DNA of 26,857 nucleotides from CBFGRV01 sp965651265. Its GTDB lineage: Bacteria; Bacteroidota; Rhodothermia; Rhodothermales; VXPQ01. Below the pieces are notes generated by a model. That model did not search any database and had not been told where the DNA came from. It was given only the letters and a program-made list of their open reading frames with translations. This document shows positions 24,257 to 26,857 of the stretch, in pieces; position 1 is the first letter of the stretch; each line of letters begins with the position of its first letter. The DNA is taken from contig CBFGRV010000042.1 of the NCBI GenBank assembly GCA_965651265.1, positions 1 to 26,857 on the forward strand. Reading direction: 5' to 3'. A program made the translations under genes and the position numbers.

Positions 24257-25831
24257 ATGGCCAGAGAGCTGACCGAGCAAGAACTCCGTCGACGCGAGGA
24301 GCTTGAGCAGATCCGCGCGAAAGGCATTCAGCCCTATCCATACGAATGGGACGTCACCGACCGCGCGGAGAATATCCTGAATACCTTTGACGATGCCGTT
24401 CATCAACCTTCCGAGGAAGGGGAGGCTAAAGAACGGTACACGGTCTCGGTCGCCGGCCGTATCACGTCCTTCCGTGTGATGGGGAAGGCCGCCTTTTTCG
24501 ATCTGCTCGACGACACCGATACCATCCAGGTCTACGTCCGTCGTGACGACCTGCCGGATGGTTTCTACAACGAGGTCTTCAAGAGGCTATTTGACATCGG
24601 CGACATTGTCGGTGTTCGTGGGACAGTCTTTCGGACGCGCATGGGCGAGATCAGCATCCATGCGGACGACGTCAGGCTCCTGGCCAAGTCATTGCGTCCG
24701 CTTCCCGTCGTAAAGGAAACGGACGACGCCGTCTACAATGAGGTCACCGATAAGGAATTCCGGTATCGTCAGCGCTACGTCGATCTGATCGTCAATCCGG
24801 ATGTCAGGGACATCTTCCGCAAGCGAGCGAAGATGATCACCAGCATGCGAGCCTTTCTGGACAGCCGCGGATATCTGGAGGTGGAGACGCCTGTGTTGCA
24901 GCCTGTCTACGGGGGCGCTACAGCGCGGCCCTTCATCACGCATCACAATGCGCTCGATATGACGCTGTATCTCCGAATCGCGGACGAGCTATACTTGAAG
25001 CGTCTGCTGGTCGGAGGGTTCACCGGGGTTTACGAGATCTCCAAAGATTTCCGGAATGAGGGACTCAGCCGTTTCCATAACCCTGAGTTCACCATGATGG
25101 AGCTCTATGTGGCCTTCAGGGACTACAAATGGATGATGGATCTCGTTGAGGAAATGATCGAGTACATCGCGATGGAGATCCACGGAAGGCCCGAAGTCAC
25201 TGTCGGCGACTCGACGATCTCCTTTGAACGACCGTGGAAGCGAATTCCTCTGTTTGAGGCCATCGAGCAGTTCACGGGCGAACAGCTGTATGGTCTGGAT
25301 CGTGACGAGGTCGCGGCGGCGGCGCGGCGCCTGGGCCTCGAAATCGACGACAGCATGGGAACGGGTAAGCTAATCGACGAGATCTTCGGTGAGCGCGTTG
25401 AAGAGCATCTCATCCAACCGACGTTCATCACGGACTACCCCGTCGAGCTTAGTCCCCTTGCGAAGCGTCACCGCATGCACGACGGTCTGGTGGAGAGATT
25501 TGAGGTCATCTGCAACTCGAAGGAAATATGCAACGCTTTCTCAGAGCTTAACGACCCGATCGAACAGCGGCTCCGATTCGAAGAACAGGCACGTCTGCGT
25601 GCAGAGGGCGATGAAGAGGCCATGCAGATCGATGAAGACTACCTCCGCGCGCTAGAGTACGGGATGCCTCCTGCGGCGGGACTGGGCGTGGGAATCGACA
25701 GACTGGCTATGCTGATGACCGGCCAGGAGTCGATTCGGGATGTCATTCTGTTTCCTCTTCTTCGACCGGAGGCGCATCGTCCCGGTGAGGAGCGGGAGTC
25801 GATTCCCGCGGATGGTGCACATCAGCCGTAA
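24257..25831 (+). CDS. lysS: Lysyl-tRNA synthetase (class II)
   Basis: Charges tRNA-Lys with lysine in the cytoplasm. The 524 residues have an N-terminal OB-fold anticodon-binding domain (about 50-150, VSVAGRITSFRVMGKAAFFD then LLDDTDTIQVYV) and a class II catalytic core. Motif 2 shows as FRNEGLSRFHNPEFTMMELY (about 264-283) and motif 3 as GLGVGIDRLAML (about 474-485). The conserved RDVILFPLLRPE (about 495-506) normally lies close to the end of the family. Here some 18 additional residues, rich in Glu, His and Pro, follow. This tail is encoded in the 89 bp that overlap the 3' end of queG on the other strand. No clear Shine-Dalgarno sequence precedes the ATG. Confidence 0.97.
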   Translation: MARELTEQELRRREELEQIRAKGIQPYPYEWDVTDRAENILNTFDDAVHQPSEEGEAKERYTVSVAGRITSFRVMGKAAFFDLLDDTDTIQVYVRRDDLPDGFYNEVFKRLFDIGDIVGVRGTVFRTRMGEISIHADDVRLLAKSLRPLPVVKETDDAVYNEVTDKEFRYRQRYVDLIVNPDVRDIFRKRAKMITSMRAFLDSRGYLEVETPVLQPVYGGATARPFITHHNALDMTLYLRIADELYLKRLLVGGFTGVYEISKDFRNEGLSRFHNPEFTMMELYVAFRDYKWMMDLVEEMIEYIAMEIHGRPEVTVGDSTISFERPWKRIPLFEAIEQFTGEQLYGLDRDEVAAAARRLGLEIDDSMGTGKLIDEIFGERVEEHLIQPTFITDYPVELSPLAKRHRMHDGLVERFEVICNSKEICNAFSELNDPIEQRLRFEEQARLRAEGDEEAMQIDEDYLRALEYGMPPAAGLGVGIDRLAMLMTGQESIRDVILFPLLRPEAHRPGEERESIPADGAHQP

Positions 25832-26786
25832 CCGGCAGTCGCGCCTGCGCTGCGCGGAGATTTCGTAGAAATCCTTCGTACTTGGCCCGTTTCACGGGGC
25901 TTTGGCGGAATCTCTCCCGAAACGCCTCAAGATCAAGCTCTAGCCATTCGCCGATAGGAGTATTCGGAAGTCCCGGTCGCGGACCGTAGGCAGCTTCAGC
26001 GGTCGGCTTCTTGAACTTGTTCCAGGGACACACATCCTGGCAGATGTCGCAGCCGAAGACCCAGTTCTGGAGGTTTTTTGAAATCGACTCCGGGATATGG
26101 TCGCCCCGATGCTCGATGGTCCAGTATGAGATGCAACGATTGGCATCGACGGCGTAGGGTTCGTAGATCGCGCCGGTGGGACACGCCTCGATGCACCGGG
26201 TGCACGATCCGCAGTAATCGGCTACCGGATGGTCGTAGGCCAGCGGTACATCCACGATGAGTTCCCCGATGAAAAAATACGAGCCCATCGAGCGACTGAT
26301 GAGGTTCGTGTGCTTGCCCATCCATCCGAGCCCGCTCTGACGGGCCCATGCCTTATCGAGGACGGGTGCTGAATCCACGAAGGCCCGGCCCGCCACGCCA
26401 CCCACGCGCTCGTCCAGCCAGGCAAACAGCTCGAAAAGCTTATCCTTCATCACTCGGTGGTAATCATCGCCCCAGGCGTATCGGCTGATCTTGGCGACAC
26501 TCTGATCGGGGCTACGCTCGTAGGGCTGATAGTAGTTGTGGAGCACCGAAATCACACTCCTGGCTCCCTCTACCAGCCGTCGTGGGTCGACGCGCTTTTC
26601 GAAGTGGTTTTCCATCCACATCATTCCGGCATGGCGTCCCGCGAGGAGCCACTCCTCGAGCCGGCGCGCGTCCTCATCGAGCCGCACGGCCTCAGCGAGG
26701 CCACATGCGTCGAACCCCAGGCGTCGGGCCTCCGCCTTGAGCTCCCGGGTCAGGCGCTCCTTTTGTTGTGAATCGAACCCCGGCAT
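25743..26786 (-). CDS. queG: Epoxyqueuosine reductase
   Basis: Cobalamin-dependent [4Fe-4S] enzyme that performs the last step of queuosine synthesis, reducing epoxyqueuosine in the wobble position of tRNA. The chosen start gives 347 residues. The N-terminal catalytic domain contains the conserved RAFVDSAPVLDKAWA (134-148) with candidate catalytic D138, and GLGWMGKHTNL (152-162). The ferredoxin-like domain carries CGSCTRCIEACP with C192, C195, C198 and C202, a lone C218, and CDICQDVCPWN with C246, C249 and C253. The C terminus is short, without the HEAT-like repeats of some homologues, and ends in a Pro/Glu-rich tail overlapping lysS. The frame is open up to an ATG at 26843, near the window edge; the ATG at 26786 better fits the family N terminus, but either is possible. 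Confidence 0.92.
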   Translation of the reverse strand: MPGFDSQQKERLTRELKAEARRLGFDACGLAEAVRLDEDARRLEEWLLAGRHAGMMWMENHFEKRVDPRRLVEGARSVISVLHNYYQPYERSPDQSVAKISRYAWGDDYHRVMKDKLFELFAWLDERVGGVAGRAFVDSAPVLDKAWARQSGLGWMGKHTNLISRSMGSYFFIGELIVDVPLAYDHPVADYCGSCTRCIEACPTGAIYEPYAVDANRCISYWTIEHRGDHIPESISKNLQNWVFGCDICQDVCPWNKFKKPTAEAAYGPRPGLPNTPIGEWLELDLEAFRERFRQSPVKRAKYEGFLRNLRAAQARLPVTADVHHPRESTPAPHRDDAPPVEEEETE

Positions 26787-26857
26787 CTCGATGATGGAAT
26801 TGTGTTCGCGCAGATTACCGGATCGAAAGGGACAATGATTCATCCAGCCCCAAATGG

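Noticed and set aside
23433..24341. A 302-codon minus-strand frame across 23217-24218 and the start of lysS
   Set aside because: It crosses into lysS and lacks family-like patterns, while the plus-strand frames have helical segments, tight spacing and a recognisable second protein.

Overview
The window looks like ordinary chromosome from a high-GC member of the Bacteroidota/Rhodothermota group, most likely Rhodothermales-like. This is inference. It rests on the three-gene succinate dehydrogenase with a FrdC-type single-peptide membrane anchor, weak or absent Shine-Dalgarno sequences before many starts, a nuoI that stands apart from other complex I genes (as I recall, nqo9 also stands alone in Rhodothermus marinus), and small hypothetical proteins of a Bacteroidota type. 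No phage, IS element, CRISPR array or rRNA is visible.

Layout. 80-3576 (+): sdhC-sdhA-sdhB, complex II. A 23-bp tandem repeat starts at the sdhB stop and fills part of the gap to a convergent gene. 3677-9016 (-): a LysM lytic transglycosylase with its own promoter, a propionyl-CoA carboxylase-type beta subunit, and an unrecognised 410-residue protein. 9251-12087 (+): a class III aminotransferase whose stop overlaps the start of a RqcH/NFACT ribosome-quality-control protein. 12175-14656 (+): uppP (undecaprenyl-diphosphate phosphatase), then an orphan NtrC-type response regulator. 14723-17877 (+): an EcsC-family protein, the ribosome-assembly GTPase Der and a YihY/BrkB membrane protein. 17928-19194 (+): nuoI and a DinB-like helical protein. 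19195-19506: a 312-bp gene-free stretch with palindromes.

19507-22120 (+): holA (DNA polymerase III delta), an ECF sigma factor closed by a strong terminator, a membrane anti-sigma-like protein, and tRNA-Val(CAC) with its own terminator. 22198-22977: a MEMO1/AmmeMemoRadiSam-B-like protein that has lost most active-site residues. 23217-24218: two small unrecognised proteins. 24257-25831: lysS. It overlaps tail-to-tail with queG (- strand) at the end of the window.

Most genes are housekeeping: respiration (sdh, nuoI), cell wall (transglycosylase, uppP), translation and quality control (rqcH, der, lysS, queG, tRNA) and replication (holA). The least explained parts are the degenerate Memo protein, the 410-residue protein with a duplicated LWKQF motif, the pair at 23217-24218, and the sigma/anti-sigma pair split by a terminator. 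I do not see a clearly new multi-gene system.
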